A program made the position numbers and the translations under genes. Below, piece after piece: positions 1 to 9,843 of a stretch of 39,721 nucleotides of DNA. The notes below the pieces were generated by a model. It ran no database searches. It was not told where the DNA came from and saw nothing but the letters and a program-made list of their open reading frames with translations. The DNA is taken from the NCBI GenBank assembly GCA_023653075.1, contig JAMNXQ010000019.1, positions 1 to 39,721 of the forward strand, in the 5' to 3' direction. The first letter of the stretch is position 1; each line of letters begins with the position of its first letter. Origin of the DNA: Algoriphagus sp. GTDB lineage: Bacteria; Bacteroidota; Bacteroidia; Cytophagales; Cyclobacteriaceae.

Positions 1-82
1 CAACTTTTTTACCCCTGGTCCCCTTTTTAGGAGCCGTGGTTACCTTGTCCTCTTCGGACAGCTCTTTACTTTTCTTAGTCAT
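1..82 (-). CDS. Partial CDS, N-terminal 27 residues of an unknown protein
   Basis: An ATG at 82 reading leftwards opens a frame that stays open to the window edge. The visible N-terminus is very hydrophilic and rich in Lys, Glu and Ser (starts MTKKSKELSEED), with a Lys/Gly-rich stretch after residue 18. This suggests a flexible basic tail of a cytoplasmic or nucleic-acid-associated protein, but the piece is too short to name. It lies 49 bp downstream of yqgE on the same strand and could be cotranscribed or use the TAnnTTTG-like motif at 114-121. Confidence 0.5.
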   Translation of the reverse strand, partial: MTKKSKELSEEDKVTTAPKKGTRGKKV

Positions 83-113
83 AAAAAACGATACTAATCT
101 TACGCAATAGATT

Positions 114-121
114 CAAAGGTA
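114..121 (-). promoter_or_regulatory. Possible Bacteroidota -7 promoter motif
   Basis: On the minus strand this reads TACCTTTG, matching TAnnTTTG, 31 bp upstream of the partial gene's ATG at 82. No good -33 TTTG is seen at the usual 19-21 bp spacing, so this is a weak call. Confidence 0.25.
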
Positions 122-131
122 GGCATTTTGC

Positions 132-701
132 CTAATTTAATCGTGGGTCTATGGGATAATTTGCTTGAATTTCAAAGTCTCCCCCCATCCCTTTCATAAG
201 CTGTCTCCAAATTTGATCCGAAGAACTATCAAAAACAGTCCTTGTCAATACTCCCGAATAGATCACCCAGGTATCCTCCGCAAGTTCTGCTTCCAGCTGC
301 CCCTGATCCCATCCACTGTAGCCTAAAAAAAATCGTACCTGATTAACATCCAGTACATGAGATTTTAGGAGGTGTACTAATGTAGAAAAATCACCTCCCC
401 ACCAAATGCCTTCCCCTAAAGGTTTACTATCAGGCAGCACTTGAGAACCGAAATAAATAAAATGCAGCGTGTTTTGTTCAACAGGACCGCCAACGAATAC
501 TTCACATTCAAGAAAGTTTAACTCCTGGACTAGGTCCCTTAAATTCAAAATTGAGAGTTTGTTGATCACAAAACCAATACTTCCTTGGTCCTCATGCTCA
601 CAGAGGAGAATCACAGACCTCACAAAATCCGCATCATTCAAAAAAGGAGTAGCCAGCAAAAGTTTTCCTCTTTGGAGGTTTGGAACTGAAAAATGATCCA
701 T
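132..701 (-). CDS. yqgE: YqgE/AlgH family protein (UPF0301, DUF179)
   Basis: This is a 189-residue cytoplasmic protein of the YqgE/AlgH (DUF179) family, close to the usual family length of about 185. The family signature is seen near the N-terminus (GKLLLATPFLNDADFVRSV, then HEDQGSIGFVINK) and a GGP motif follows (FVGGPVEQ). The biochemical role is unknown. The AlgH name comes from an old link to alginate regulation in Pseudomonas that should not be carried over. The ATG at 701 gives the expected N-terminus. The 250-bp divergent spacer to pdxH holds a repeated 10-mer. Confidence 0.9.
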   Translation of the reverse strand: MDHFSVPNLQRGKLLLATPFLNDADFVRSVILLCEHEDQGSIGFVINKLSILNLRDLVQELNFLECEVFVGGPVEQNTLHFIYFGSQVLPDSKPLGEGIWWGGDFSTLVHLLKSHVLDVNQVRFFLGYSGWDQGQLEAELAEDTWVIYSGVLTRTVFDSSSDQIWRQLMKGMGGDFEIQANYPIDPRLN

Positions 702-737
702 GTAGAAAAGTACATTAAGTTTACTTAAATTTAAACT

Positions 738-883
738 GATTATCCGCTTTGTTACCAGTACCCAAAGAAAAGAAAGGTTTGAAGTTCCTTTAGGTGAGCT
801 GTGGTCTGTGGACAGTCGTCTGTCGACGATTATCCGCAGAAATTCAAGGATGTTTTAAGCTACTGGAGTGATTGCGGATAATC
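738..883. repeat. Three copies of a 10-mer (GATTATCCGC) in the yqgE/pdxH divergent spacer
   Basis: GATTATCCGC occurs at 738-747 and 828-837 in the same orientation and inverted (GCGGATAATC) at 874-883. The inverted copy sits inside a short dyad (TGATT, six bases, AATCA). A separate small dyad GACAG-TCGT-CTGTC lies at 811-824. All are non-coding and between two divergent genes, so a protein-binding site is plausible, but no known regulator motif was recognised. Confidence 0.5.
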
Positions 884-953
884 ATAAAATTTAATTTTTG
901 AAATCACAATCCCAAGAAAATCGCTTAGAAAATTACGAGGAATCGAAAGGCCT

Positions 954-1592
954 ATGAAACTTGCATCCATTAGAAAGGAATACAGTCTACAATCCTTAGA
1001 AATCAATCAGGTAGCGAAAGATCCTTTTTTGCAGTTTAGCCAATGGCTGAAAGAAGCAGTAGAAGCAGAAGTTCTTGAAGTAAACGCCATGTGTCTAGCT
1101 ACGGTAAGCAAAGATGGATTTCCCAATTCGAGGGTTGTTTTGCTAAAAGAACTAGATGAAGGTTTTGTATTCTTTACCAATTATGAAAGTTCAAAGGGCA
1201 AAGAGCTAGAATCAAATCCAAAAGCTTCCCTAACCTTCTTTTGGGCTGAAATTGAACGGCAAGTCCGAATAGTTGGGACAGTTAGTAAAGTCAGCGCAGA
1301 AGAATCCGATGCCTATTTTTTGTCAAGACCCTACGGATCTCAATTGGGAGCCTGGGCTTCACCACAAAGTCAAGAGATTCTCAGCAGAGAAGTGATTGAA
1401 ACTAACCAAAAGGATTTGGAGAGAAAGTTTACAGAATCCTCAATCATCAGACCTTCGCATTGGGGTGGCTACCGACTTGTTCCTCACCGGATTGAATTCT
1501 GGCAAGGAAGACCCAGTCGACTACACGACCGCATCTGCTACCAAAAAGATCAAGATACTAATTCTTGGAAAGTAGCTCGCCTAGCTCCCTGA
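954..1592 (+). CDS. pdxH: Pyridoxamine 5'-phosphate oxidase
   Basis: This enzyme is the FMN-dependent oxidase that converts pyridoxine or pyridoxamine 5'-phosphate to pyridoxal 5'-phosphate, in the final step of vitamin B6 synthesis and salvage. The 212-residue length is typical. The FMN-binding beta-barrel is seen in the first 140 residues (NSRVVLLKE, FFTNYESSKGKEL, FFWAEIERQVRI). The C-terminal dimerisation segment is recognisable (RLVPHRIEFWQGRPSRLHDR). The stop codon directly abuts the stop of the convergent bshB1 gene with no spacer, so the two 3' ends must overlap as transcripts. Confidence 0.96.
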   Translation: MKLASIRKEYSLQSLEINQVAKDPFLQFSQWLKEAVEAEVLEVNAMCLATVSKDGFPNSRVVLLKELDEGFVFFTNYESSKGKELESNPKASLTFFWAEIERQVRIVGTVSKVSAEESDAYFLSRPYGSQLGAWASPQSQEILSREVIETNQKDLERKFTESSIIRPSHWGGYRLVPHRIEFWQGRPSRLHDRICYQKDQDTNSWKVARLAP

Positions 1593-2315
1593 TTACTTTA
1601 GGTCAAAAAGGTCAGCAATCCCAATAAACCGCTCCACAGTGAATCCCTCACCATACTTCACTTGAATCCGATGGCCAAATTCTCGCGCCCTAGATTCAAT
1701 AAAGGGTAGAAATTCAGGGGAAGAGATAAAACTTGCAGGTTCTTTACTTTTAGGATCAAAAAATTGAGAGCCAAAAGCAGCTATGCTTTTCACTTTCGTT
1801 TCCCAGTGTTCTGAAATGTCGACAATAAAGTCGGGTTGTATGTAGTTGTTTTGAATGTAATGGTAAACAAATTTGGGTCTCCAAGCGGCTTGTTTATTTT
1901 CATCTTGCCAAGTCTCGATTTTAGTCAAACCACTCATAAAGCAAGCATTAGTGGCTAAAGAGGCCCCTTTGCCATGATCGGGATGACGATCAGTCACCGC
2001 ATTGGCAAGTACAATATCAGGTTGATATTTACGGATTACTTGAATTAATTTCAATTGGTGTTCCGCGTCATCCTTAAAAAATACATCCTGAAACCCCATG
2101 TTTTCTCGAGTAGCTAGGCCTAAAATCTGAGCTGCATTAGCGGCTTCTTGCAAGCGAAGTTCGGGGGTACCGCGTGTACCCATTTCTCCATGGGTCAAAT
2201 CGACAATGCCTACCTTATACCCTTTAGCTACTTGAGCAGCAATGGTCCCAGAACAACCCAATTCGGCATCATCTGGATGCGAAGCAATTACTAGAATATC
2301 AAGTTTTAGCATCAT
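1593..2315 (-). CDS. bshB1: Bacillithiol biosynthesis deacetylase BshB1
   Basis: This is a zinc-dependent LmbE/PIG-L family deacetylase that removes the acetyl group from GlcNAc-malate in bacillithiol synthesis, an established pathway of Bacteroidota and Firmicutes. The zinc motif ASHPDDAELG is at the N-terminus, the second motif is DRHPDHGKG, and THGEMGTRGTPE is typical of BshB1. The chosen start is the tandem ATG at 2315/2312, because a longer in-frame extension overlaps the upstream gene and has no homology-like content. It starts 7 bp after the M23 peptidase stop, so trxB, the peptidase and bshB1 form a likely operon. That would link two thiol-redox genes. Confidence 0.93.
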   Translation of the reverse strand: MMLKLDILVIASHPDDAELGCSGTIAAQVAKGYKVGIVDLTHGEMGTRGTPELRLQEAANAAQILGLATRENMGFQDVFFKDDAEHQLKLIQVIRKYQPDIVLANAVTDRHPDHGKGASLATNACFMSGLTKIETWQDENKQAAWRPKFVYHYIQNNYIQPDFIVDISEHWETKVKSIAAFGSQFFDPKSKEPASFISSPEFLPFIESRAREFGHRIQVKYGEGFTVERFIGIADLFDLK

Positions 2316-2322
2316 CAATCGA

Positions 2323-3435
2323 TTATTTAACCCGAAGACTTTGACCAATTCTCAAGATGGAGCGACTGGAGATTCCGTTCAATCTCGTGATAGTGGAGAC
2401 CGAAACTCCATACCTACGTGCGATAGAACCTAGATTCTCCCCTCTTTTCACTCGGTGGTAGGCTGCTGCACTTGCTTTTGCAATATGGCCAAACAACTTC
2501 TTATTGATTAATAATTCTTGTTTGGTCAATAAACTTTTCTCAAAGTCATAGACGATTTCAGGATCAAAAACCAATCCTTTGTAGCGCAACTCATAGTGCA
2601 AATGTGGCCCAGTGCTTCTACCTGTAGATCCTCCTTTCCCTAGCAAATCCCCTGCAAGTACCTCATCCCCTACCTCCATGACATGCTTGGACAAGTGACC
2701 ATACAAGGTTTCAAGTCCGTTTTTGTGTCGGACAACGTAATAATACCCGTAACCATAACGGTCATAGCCTTTCACTCGGATGATGCCGTCGAAAGCAGTG
2801 TATACCGCATCTCCCGTATTCAAATCCAAATCCACTCCCCCATGCATTCTCCCCCAACGGGGACCAAAACGAGAATTGACCAGCACGTCTGTTAAAGGCA
2901 ATTTCCAATATTGCCCCAGCTGCTCATTGTAAAGTTTGACCACGAGGCTATCCTTAAACTCCTTGATATCAAAGTTGTAGATATTGACTTTTTTGGTATC
3001 CCAATTGGAAAAATACTCAAAGGCAGTGATCCATACACTGTCTATCTGAATTTGGTCGGCAACTGCTACAACTTCATCGCTGGGTGCCCAATCAAGGGTG
3101 AAGGGGTCTTCACTAATAATGGATTTTATTCGCGCCAAATCCACAGTGTTCTGAAAAAGTAGCGAATCCGTTTGTGTAGATAAGGTGCGCAAATAAGTTA
3201 CTTCATCAAACTGTCGTAACTCGATATTTTTCCGCTCTTGTGAAGAACCAGTTCCAGATGGATTTTTCTTAATTATTTTGGGAAATCCTTGCGTGAACTC
3301 TTTTAAATCTAAATTTTTCTTATCCGTGGTCGATGGAGTTTTATTAAAAACTTTAGGCAATACCTGTCCATAAGCCTTACCAAGACCCAAGACCAATACT
3401 AACCCTAAAATTCCAAGAAGAATTGAACTCCTCAT
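2323..3435 (-). CDS. Secreted M23 family metallopeptidase with C-terminal LysM domain
   Basis: This is a predicted periplasmic peptidoglycan endopeptidase or EnvC/NlpD-like amidase activator. The start at 3435 gives a clear signal peptide (MRSSILLGILGLVLVLGLG, cleaved near AYG-Q). The region after it is poorly conserved. It is followed by a complete peptidase M23 domain: HGGVDLD supplies the His and Asp zinc ligands, and HLHYE supplies the HxH motif. A single LysM domain closes the protein (YHRVKRGENLGSIARRYGVS onward). Because the zinc ligands are intact, real LytM activity is likely. The gene begins 11 bp after trxB ends. Confidence 0.9.
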   Translation of the reverse strand: MRSSILLGILGLVLVLGLGKAYGQVLPKVFNKTPSTTDKKNLDLKEFTQGFPKIIKKNPSGTGSSQERKNIELRQFDEVTYLRTLSTQTDSLLFQNTVDLARIKSIISEDPFTLDWAPSDEVVAVADQIQIDSVWITAFEYFSNWDTKKVNIYNFDIKEFKDSLVVKLYNEQLGQYWKLPLTDVLVNSRFGPRWGRMHGGVDLDLNTGDAVYTAFDGIIRVKGYDRYGYGYYYVVRHKNGLETLYGHLSKHVMEVGDEVLAGDLLGKGGSTGRSTGPHLHYELRYKGLVFDPEIVYDFEKSLLTKQELLINKKLFGHIAKASAAAYHRVKRGENLGSIARRYGVSVSTITRLNGISSRSILRIGQSLRVK

Positions 3436-3446
3436 GCAGTGTATTC

Positions 3447-4400
3447 CTAATTTTCTAGGGAAGCAAGGAAGCGCTCCGCATCCAATGCCGCCATACAACC
3501 TGTTCCTGCAGCAGTCACAGCCTGTCGATAAACATGATCCTGGGCATCGCCACAGGCAAAAACACCTTCGACATTTGTTTTCGTAGTACCTGGAATAGTT
3601 TTAATGTATCCCGCCTCATCCATTGTTATGAACTCCTTGAAAATTCCTGTATTAGGTTCGTGACCTATAGCAACAAAGAAGCCAGAAATTGAAATTTCAG
3701 AAATTTTTTCAGTTTTCGTATTTAAAAGACGCATTCCAGTCACTTCCTCCGCTCCCAGAATTTCCTGAGTCTCAGTGTTCCAAAGGATTTCAATCTTTGG
3801 ATTATTTTTTACCCGGTTTTGCATGATTTGAGACGCTCTCATTTCATCTCGTCTTACGATCATGTAAACTTTTGAGCAAATATTCGCCAAATAGGAAGCC
3901 TCCTCACAAGCAGTATCTCCAGCACCTACTATTGCTACCTCTTGACCTCTGAAAAAGAAACCATCACATACTGCACAAGCGGAAACTCCTCTACCATTCA
4001 GGCGAGTTTCGCTTTCCAATCCTAGCCATTTTGCGGAAGCACCTGTACTGATAATCACCGTTTCGGCAAAAATGGTTTTTTGACCATCTACAACTACTGC
4101 ATGCGGACGAGCGCTAAAGTCAACTTCAGTAACCAAGCCGTACCGCACTTGCGTACCAAATCGCTCCGCCTGCTTTCTAAAGTCTTCCATCATCTCTGGC
4201 CCCATGATTCCTTCTGGATAGCCAGGATAATTCTCCACATCTGTGGTGATGGTCAACTGTCCACCTGGTTGCCCTCCAGTATACAATACAGGAGACATAC
4301 CCGCTCTTGCTGCATAAATGGCGGCTGTATATCCCGCAGGTCCAGATCCAATGATCAATACGCTTACATGTTCGCTATCTTGACTCATACCGTGTTTCAT
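3447..4400 (-). CDS. trxB: Thioredoxin-disulfide reductase
   Basis: This is a NADPH- and FAD-dependent low-molecular-weight thioredoxin reductase, 317 residues, a normal length. The FAD-binding GSGPAGYTAA is at residues 18-27, the redox-active CAVC at 142-145, the NADPH-binding GAGDTACEEA follows, and GVFACGDAQD is near the C-terminus. An internal ATG at 4388 (MSQDSEHV) is an equally good start; the upstream one has a slightly better purine-rich leader. It is the first gene of a probable operon with the M23 peptidase and bshB1. Confidence 0.96.
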   Translation of the reverse strand: MKHGMSQDSEHVSVLIIGSGPAGYTAAIYAARAGMSPVLYTGGQPGGQLTITTDVENYPGYPEGIMGPEMMEDFRKQAERFGTQVRYGLVTEVDFSARPHAVVVDGQKTIFAETVIISTGASAKWLGLESETRLNGRGVSACAVCDGFFFRGQEVAIVGAGDTACEEASYLANICSKVYMIVRRDEMRASQIMQNRVKNNPKIEILWNTETQEILGAEEVTGMRLLNTKTEKISEISISGFFVAIGHEPNTGIFKEFITMDEAGYIKTIPGTTKTNVEGVFACGDAQDHVYRQAVTAAGTGCMAALDAERFLASLEN

Positions 4401-4484
4401 TTCTCTTTTTTACTAGTCTAATCCTTAATTCCAACTTTTGAACCTGACAAAGGAATAAGTTGATTTGTTTCAAGTTATAAAATC

Positions 4485-4504
4485 AAAAAAGGGGCCAAGG
4501 CCCC
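4485..4504 (-). terminator. Intrinsic terminator of the sigma factor gene
   Basis: On the minus strand a G/C-rich stem (GGGGCC, TT, GGCCCC, effectively a five-pair stem with a CTTG loop) is followed by TTTTTT, about 12 bp beyond the rpoD stop. Confidence 0.8.
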
Positions 4505-4515
4505 CTTTCTATTTT

Positions 4516-5379
4516 TTATCCCAAATAAGGTTTGAGGGTTTTGCTACGGGAGGTATGCCTCAATCTGCGAATGGCTTTTTCTTTGATCTGCCTAACTCGC
4601 TCTCGAGTCAGATTGAACTTCTCTCCAATTTCTTCCAAGGTCATCGCATGCTCCCCATTCAATCCAAAATAGAGCGTAATTACATCTGCTTCTCGTGAAG
4701 TCAAGGTAGATAGTGCACGCTGCACTTCTTTCCGTAAAGAGTCATTCATTAAGCCATCATCCGGCTTCTCGTCCCCATCATTTTCCAATACATCAAGAAG
4801 ACTATTCTCTTCACCTTGTACAAATGGAGCATCCATGGATACGTGTCTACCAGAAATCTTCATGGTATCCACTACTTCAGAAGCTGACACTTCTAGAACT
4901 TCTGCCAATTCCTCAGGAGAAGGCTCACGTTCAAATTTTTGCTCCAATTCACTAAAGGTCTTCGAAATTTTGTTCAAAGAACCTACTCTATTCAAAGGAA
5001 GACGAACGATACGGGATTGCTCTGCAAGTGCCTGGAGGATGGATTGACGAATCCACCACACCGCATAGGAGATAAACTTAAAACCACGAGTTTCATCAAA
5101 TCGTTGCGCCGCCTTGATCAATCCCAAGTTGCCTTCATTGATCAAATCACCTAAAGAAAGGCCTTGGTTTTGGTATTGCTTGGCAACAGAAACCACAAAA
5201 CGAAGGTTAGCTTTGGTTAATTTCTCCAATGCCAGCTGATCGCCTTCGCGGATTCTTTTTGCTAATACAACCTCCTCATCTGCTGTCAACAGATCTACTT
5301 TTCCGATCTCTTGAAGGTATTTATCAAGAGACTGTGATTCTCTGTTAGTAATCTGCTTGCTAATCTTTAGCTGCCTCAT
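4516..5379 (-). CDS. rpoD: RNA polymerase primary sigma factor (sigma-70, RpoD/SigA)
   Basis: This is the housekeeping sigma factor in the short 287-residue form typical of Bacteroidota, lacking the long region 1.1. Region 1.2 begins at [10 protein letters not shown]. Region 2 has [18 protein letters not shown] and the -10 recognition helix [11 protein letters not shown]. Region 3 includes the VRLPLN segment. Region 4 carries the -35 helix-turn-helix ([28 protein letters not shown]). It is monocistronic by appearance: a terminator follows and a 62-bp gap separates it from pnp upstream. Confidence 0.95.
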   Translation of the reverse strand: MRQLKISKQITNRESQSLDKYLQEIGKVDLLTADEEVVLAKRIREGDQLALEKLTKANLRFVVSVAKQYQNQGLSLGDLINEGNLGLIKAAQRFDETRGFKFISYAVWWIRQSILQALAEQSRIVRLPLNRVGSLNKISKTFSELEQKFEREPSPEELAEVLEVSASEVVDTMKISGRHVSMDAPFVQGEENSLLDVLENDGDEKPDDGLMNDSLRKEVQRALSTLTSREADVITLYFGLNGEHAMTLEEIGEKFNLTRERVRQIKEKAIRRLRHTSRSKTLKPYLG

Positions 5380-5441
5380 TCCGGGTGAATTAATTGAAAA
5401 GGGGTGATAATTCGTTTATTTAATCAAAAACCCAACCTAGA

Positions 5442-7583
5442 TTAGGCGTTTGTCGCTGGTTTCTCCGGTCTTGGAAGCAAGGCTTTTCTAGACAATTTGA
5501 ATTTACCTGTTTTCTTATCCACGTCAATTAACTTAACAGTGATTTCCTCTCCAGGTTCCAAAACGCCATCCATGGTTTCCAATCGATCCCACTTGATCTC
5601 GGATATATGGAGTAAACCATCTTTTCCTGGCATAAATTCCACAAAAGCTCCAAAAGCTTGAATATTTTTTACTTTTCCAGTGTACACTTCACCAATTTCA
5701 GGTTGAGCGACGATGGCCTTCACACGACGAATCGCAGCTTCCATGTTGTCTTGATTCGCAGAATAGATGTTAATCTTTCCTTGGTTATCAATTTCTTCAA
5801 TAACAACTGTGGTAGAGGTGTCCTTCTGAATTTCTTGGATTACCTTACCTCCAGGTCCGATTACTGCTCCAATCAATTCCTTGGGAATCCACATCATGAA
5901 AGAACGTGGGGTATGTGGCTTAAGATCAGTCTTAGATGCTGCCAAGGTTTTGGAGATTTCTTTCAAAATATGAAGTCTACCATCTTTTGCTTGGTAAAGA
6001 GCTTCTTTCAAAACGGAATAATCCAAACCTTCTACCTTCAAATCCATTTGGCAGGCAGTAATTCCTTTTTCGGTACCTGTTACCTTAAAGTCCATATCTC
6101 CTAGATGATCCTCATCACCCAAGATATCGGATAGAATGGCATACTTGCCTGTCTTGGCGTCAGAGATCATACCCATGGCAATACCAGTTACAGGAGCCTT
6201 TATTTGAACTCCAGCGTCCATTAATGCCAAAGATCCAGCACATACGGTGGCCATAGATGAAGATCCATTGGACTCCAATATATCGGAAACGATACGAATG
6301 GTATATGGATTTTCGGTATCTGGAGGAAGTACTTTTTTCAAAGCACGCATAGCAAGATTGCCATGTCCTACCTCTCTTCTACCTACACCTCTATTTGGCT
6401 TCACCTCACCAGTAGAAAATCCTGGGAAATTATAGTGAAGATAGAATTTATTGTATCCGGAGATTACTGCTCCGTCAATCATCTGCTCATCCATCTTGGT
6501 ACCCAAAGTACAAGTAGTGACAGATTGAGTTTCCCCACGGGTAAATACTGCAGATCCATGTGCTGAGGGAAGGTAATCCACTACAGACCAGATCGGTCTG
6601 ATTTCGTTTAGATTTCGACCATCCAAACGTTTTTTAGTTTCAAGTGTAAGGTTACGAGCCGCTTCCTTGTGAATTTTATGGAAATAATGTCCAATTAAGC
6701 TGGTCTCAAATCCATGATCTTCACCCAGGCTGGCTACATACTCTTCCTTAATTTCTTTCACTAAAGCTGAGCGCTCAGATTTGTTCGCAATCTGTCGATT
6801 CACCGCTGAAAAAAGCTTATCGTAGGTCGCCGATCTCATGTGATCGTAGAGTGCTGCATCACTTTTTTCGTGGCTATAAGCTCTTTTTAGCTCCTTGCCT
6901 ACCAGCTTGGTCAATTCGACCTGGGCTTGGCAATGTCTTTTGATTTCTTCGTGCGCAAATTGAATGGCTTCTACCATTTCATCCTCTTGAATCTCGGAAG
7001 CTTCGCCTTCCACCATCAAAATAAAGTCCAAAGAACCCGCAACGATAAACTCCAAAGTAGCTTTCGCTAAATCTGCTGGCTTTGGGTTGATCACGTAAGT
7101 TCCATCGATTTTCGCTACTCGAACTTCTGAAATAGGACCATTGAAAGGAATATCAGAAACGGACAAAGCGGCTGATGCTGCAAGACCTGCAAGCGCATCT
7201 GGGAGTACCTCCTCGTCATGGGACATTAAAGTAATCATCACCTGCGTGTCCGCATGGTAGTCATCTGGAAAAATGGGACGGATTGCTCGGTCCACGATTC
7301 TACTGATGAGTACCTCATAGTCAGAAAGTTTTCCTTCTCTTTTCAAAAAACCACCTGGGATTTTTCCTGAGGAAGCAAATTTCTCTTGGTAATCCACAGA
7401 TAAAGGCAAAAAGTCTACTCCTTCTAAAGCATCTTTTTTAGCAACTACCGTAGCCAACAGCATCGCTTTCCCCATCCGCACAACAACTGATCCGTCTGCC
7501 TGTTTGGCTAAAGCTCCGGTTTCAATACTAATTTCTCTTCCATCCTGTAAAGTGATGGTCTTGGTGATCAAGTTTGGTAACAT
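5442..7583 (-). CDS. pnp: Polyribonucleotide nucleotidyltransferase (PNPase)
   Basis: This is a phosphorolytic 3'-to-5' exoribonuclease involved in RNA turnover, 713 residues, full length. Two RNase PH-like domains are seen (the first starting [22 protein letters not shown], the second around [12 protein letters not shown] and [17 protein letters not shown]), separated by the helical linker. A KH domain ([18 protein letters not shown]) and a C-terminal S1 domain ([18 protein letters not shown]) follow. It lies downstream of rpsO on the same strand with a terminator between, the arrangement conserved in many bacteria. Confidence 0.97.
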   Translation of the reverse strand: MLPNLITKTITLQDGREISIETGALAKQADGSVVVRMGKAMLLATVVAKKDALEGVDFLPLSVDYQEKFASSGKIPGGFLKREGKLSDYEVLISRIVDRAIRPIFPDDYHADTQVMITLMSHDEEVLPDALAGLAASAALSVSDIPFNGPISEVRVAKIDGTYVINPKPADLAKATLEFIVAGSLDFILMVEGEASEIQEDEMVEAIQFAHEEIKRHCQAQVELTKLVGKELKRAYSHEKSDAALYDHMRSATYDKLFSAVNRQIANKSERSALVKEIKEEYVASLGEDHGFETSLIGHYFHKIHKEAARNLTLETKKRLDGRNLNEIRPIWSVVDYLPSAHGSAVFTRGETQSVTTCTLGTKMDEQMIDGAVISGYNKFYLHYNFPGFSTGEVKPNRGVGRREVGHGNLAMRALKKVLPPDTENPYTIRIVSDILESNGSSSMATVCAGSLALMDAGVQIKAPVTGIAMGMISDAKTGKYAILSDILGDEDHLGDMDFKVTGTEKGITACQMDLKVEGLDYSVLKEALYQAKDGRLHILKEISKTLAASKTDLKPHTPRSFMMWIPKELIGAVIGPGGKVIQEIQKDTSTTVVIEEIDNQGKINIYSANQDNMEAAIRRVKAIVAQPEIGEVYTGKVKNIQAFGAFVEFMPGKDGLLHISEIKWDRLETMDGVLEPGEEITVKLIDVDKKTGKFKLSRKALLPRPEKPATNA

Positions 7584-7640
7584 ATAAATGTGTAGAATTA
7601 AACTTCGTAATAAAAAATATGTGTTTAGCAGCTAAAAAAG

Positions 7641-7674
7641 AAAAAAGTAAGGTTCTCTTCGTTGAGAACCTTAC
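7641..7674 (-). terminator. Intrinsic terminator between rpsO and pnp
   Basis: An 11-bp perfect stem (GTAAGGTTCTC at 7647-7657 with GAGAACCTTAC at 7664-7674, six-base loop) is followed on the minus strand by TTTTTTC and more Ts. It sits just after rpsO. It would end most rpsO transcripts and attenuate read-through into pnp. In other bacteria PNPase and RNase III act on RNA in this interval. Confidence 0.85.
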
Positions 7675-7681
7675 TCTCGAA

Positions 7682-7957
7682 TTATTTACGGATTCCGAGC
7701 TCAGCAATAATTGCTCTGTAACGCTCGATTTCTCTTTTATGGAGGTAGTCTAAAAGACTTCTTCTCTTTCCAACCAATTTCATCAATCCCAATCTAGAGG
7801 AGTGATCCTTTTTATTTGACTTCAAATGCTGAGTCAAATGCTGGATCCGGTGTGAAAAGAGGGCAATCTGTGATTCAGGAGATCCTGTATCTGTAGCAGA
7901 TTTTAACCGTCCATGATTTTTAAACAACTCTTGTTTTTTCTCTGGTGTTAAATACAT
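7682..7957 (-). CDS. rpsO: 30S ribosomal protein S15
   Basis: This primary 16S rRNA-binding protein of the small subunit platform is 91 residues, normal length. Recognisable segments are [28 protein letters not shown] and the C-terminal [28 protein letters not shown]. The start ATG at 7957 gives the usual N-terminus ([11 protein letters not shown]). It is followed by a strong terminator and then pnp. Confidence 0.97.
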   Translation of the reverse strand: MYLTPEKKQELFKNHGRLKSATDTGSPESQIALFSHRIQHLTQHLKSNKKDHSSRLGLMKLVGKRRSLLDYLHKREIERYRAIIAELGIRK

Positions 7958-8023
7958 GTTTAGCTAAATTTTGTAAAATAAGGACAAAGGTAAGCGTTAA
8001 AATTCAATTTTAAAAGAATTAAG

Positions 8024-9781
8024 TCAAATGGACCGCTTTCTTAAGAAAAAATTCATCACCTTCTTTTGGATGCCCACATAAAAATCAGATTCAAACAAAC
8101 GTGCATCTTTTCTGGCCTGTCTCAGGAAAAACAATCCAAATGGCAACAAGCAAAGATTCGAAAAGATGGTTCCAAGTAAGGAATCTGTTACACCTTCCTT
8201 GGCCCACTTCTCTCCTGTGATGGTCAACATATAAAACAAGATGAAAAACAAAATGGAAATAAGTACAGGCATTCCAAGGCCTCCCTTTTTAACGATTGCA
8301 CCCAAGGGAGCTCCAATCAAAAACATCACAAAGCAGGCAATTGCCTGGCTATACTTTTGGTACCAGGCGATTTCGTAACGGCGAAATTCTCGCAATTGCC
8401 CATCCACTTGACTCATTTTGACATTAAAAGAATTCTTGAGGTTACGTGCATTGTTTAGAGCAAGGGTGTACGCATTACTGATGTAGCCGCGCTCATAAAA
8501 CATAGAATCAAGCAATACTTTCTCGCGCTCTGTTAACGGCTCTTTTCGTAACTTTACCGCATACTCGGCAACAGGAATGGCTGTAGAATCCACTTGGACA
8601 TGCTGAGTTACAGTGGAATCAGAAAATCCCAATCGTTTTGCATCTAGTTTTTTTCGAATGGCAACACCCGAATCCGGTTGGGCGGTTGTATTCGCCATAG
8701 ACCCACTTTCTGCTGGAGATTCAAAGTAAGGAATCGATGAATTTGAATCAGCCACAACTTCACGCGTGATGGAATTCATGCTATCTTCTAAAGCCTGTTC
8801 CTTAAGTATCTGGATCCTTCTTAAAGTGTCAAATCGTGCTTTTTCAACTAGAATTTCTGGGGCTGGGTTTAGCTTTCTGTTTTTGGTGAAAAAAGGAAAA
8901 ATGCTGGCTGCTGTAATAAAGTTCTGGTACTTTAAATCATTCACAATCAAGTGTAAGGAGTCCAATCCATGCTTAATTTCTTCAATGGTTTTTATTGCAC
9001 GATTTGTCGACCACTGATTTTCTGGAGTTCGGTTGAGCTGAAAAGCAGACAAATCAAACACCATCACGTTTTCCTGAAAGGCTGTTCGTGAAAATTCAAC
9101 TGGCGCTTCCGAAATCCCTCGAGTAGATCTAGCCTCTTTGTAGCTTTCTCCTGCATAGAGTGTCAATCTCATGTAAGTATCGTTGTTGAAGGTTTCCATG
9201 CGACCCGAATCAGCCATAGTCACGTTAAGATTTCCCTGGCCCTCAGCATGATTGTAAATTAAAATATCCTTCAGTCGAATCTCATCCAATTTTTGATTGA
9301 TCTTAATGCTAAAATTCGGAATTCCGGAATAAAATACTCCTTCTTTGATATCCAGTGAAGGTGTTTTCATTCGGATATCGTAAAGCAACGAAAAGGTCTT
9401 TAGATTGACTTTGGGTACCAGATAGTTATTCGATAAAAAGGCCAAAATCGTTAAACCTATAGCAAAAATACCAATAGGACGCATTGCTCTAAGGAGAGAA
9501 ATTCCACTTCCTTTGATCGCAGTCAATTCAAAATGCTCCCCCAAATTTCCAAAAGCCATCAAACAGGAAAGCAACATCGCCAGGGGCAAAGCCATTGGGG
9601 AAATACTGATCACAAAATAACCAATAAGTTCTGCATATATCCAAAAGCCTAATCCCTTACCGAATATCTCGTCAAAGTATTTTAACATATTGACGATCAA
9701 AAGAATAAAGTCCACCACCAAGAAGGTGAGTAAAAATGGGCCTAAAAAAGAGCCTAGAACAAGTTTATCTAGTTTTTTCAT
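8024..9781 (-). CDS. LptF/LptG family permease (YjgP/YjgQ)
   Basis: This is a predicted inner-membrane subunit of the lipopolysaccharide export ABC transporter (LptB2FG). The N-terminal membrane half begins KKLDKLVLGSFLGPFLLTFLVVDF and contains ALPLAMLLSCLMAFG. A large periplasmic domain follows, then the C-terminal membrane half (IACFVMFLIGAPLGAIVKKGGLGMPVLIS), which is highly characteristic of the family. With 585 residues it is much longer than E. coli LptF/G (about 360). The extra length is a polar insert with many charged and Ser/Thr residues between residues of about 250 and 450. The ATG at 9781 was chosen over an upstream TTG. Whether it is LptF or LptG cannot be decided here. Confidence 0.9.
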   Translation of the reverse strand: MKKLDKLVLGSFLGPFLLTFLVVDFILLIVNMLKYFDEIFGKGLGFWIYAELIGYFVISISPMALPLAMLLSCLMAFGNLGEHFELTAIKGSGISLLRAMRPIGIFAIGLTILAFLSNNYLVPKVNLKTFSLLYDIRMKTPSLDIKEGVFYSGIPNFSIKINQKLDEIRLKDILIYNHAEGQGNLNVTMADSGRMETFNNDTYMRLTLYAGESYKEARSTRGISEAPVEFSRTAFQENVMVFDLSAFQLNRTPENQWSTNRAIKTIEEIKHGLDSLHLIVNDLKYQNFITAASIFPFFTKNRKLNPAPEILVEKARFDTLRRIQILKEQALEDSMNSITREVVADSNSSIPYFESPAESGSMANTTAQPDSGVAIRKKLDAKRLGFSDSTVTQHVQVDSTAIPVAEYAVKLRKEPLTEREKVLLDSMFYERGYISNAYTLALNNARNLKNSFNVKMSQVDGQLREFRRYEIAWYQKYSQAIACFVMFLIGAPLGAIVKKGGLGMPVLISILFFILFYMLTITGEKWAKEGVTDSLLGTIFSNLCLLPFGLFFLRQARKDARLFESDFYVGIQKKVMNFFLRKRSI

Positions 9782-9843
9782 CTGCTGAAATCCAAACAAA
9801 GTAAGGGATTTTCTTGCTGAATTTAGTTACCTAGGAAAGGGAA

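Noticed and set aside
3436-3498. Longer N-terminus of the M23 peptidase
   Set aside because: The extension overlaps trxB and puts 21 extra residues before an otherwise perfect signal peptide.
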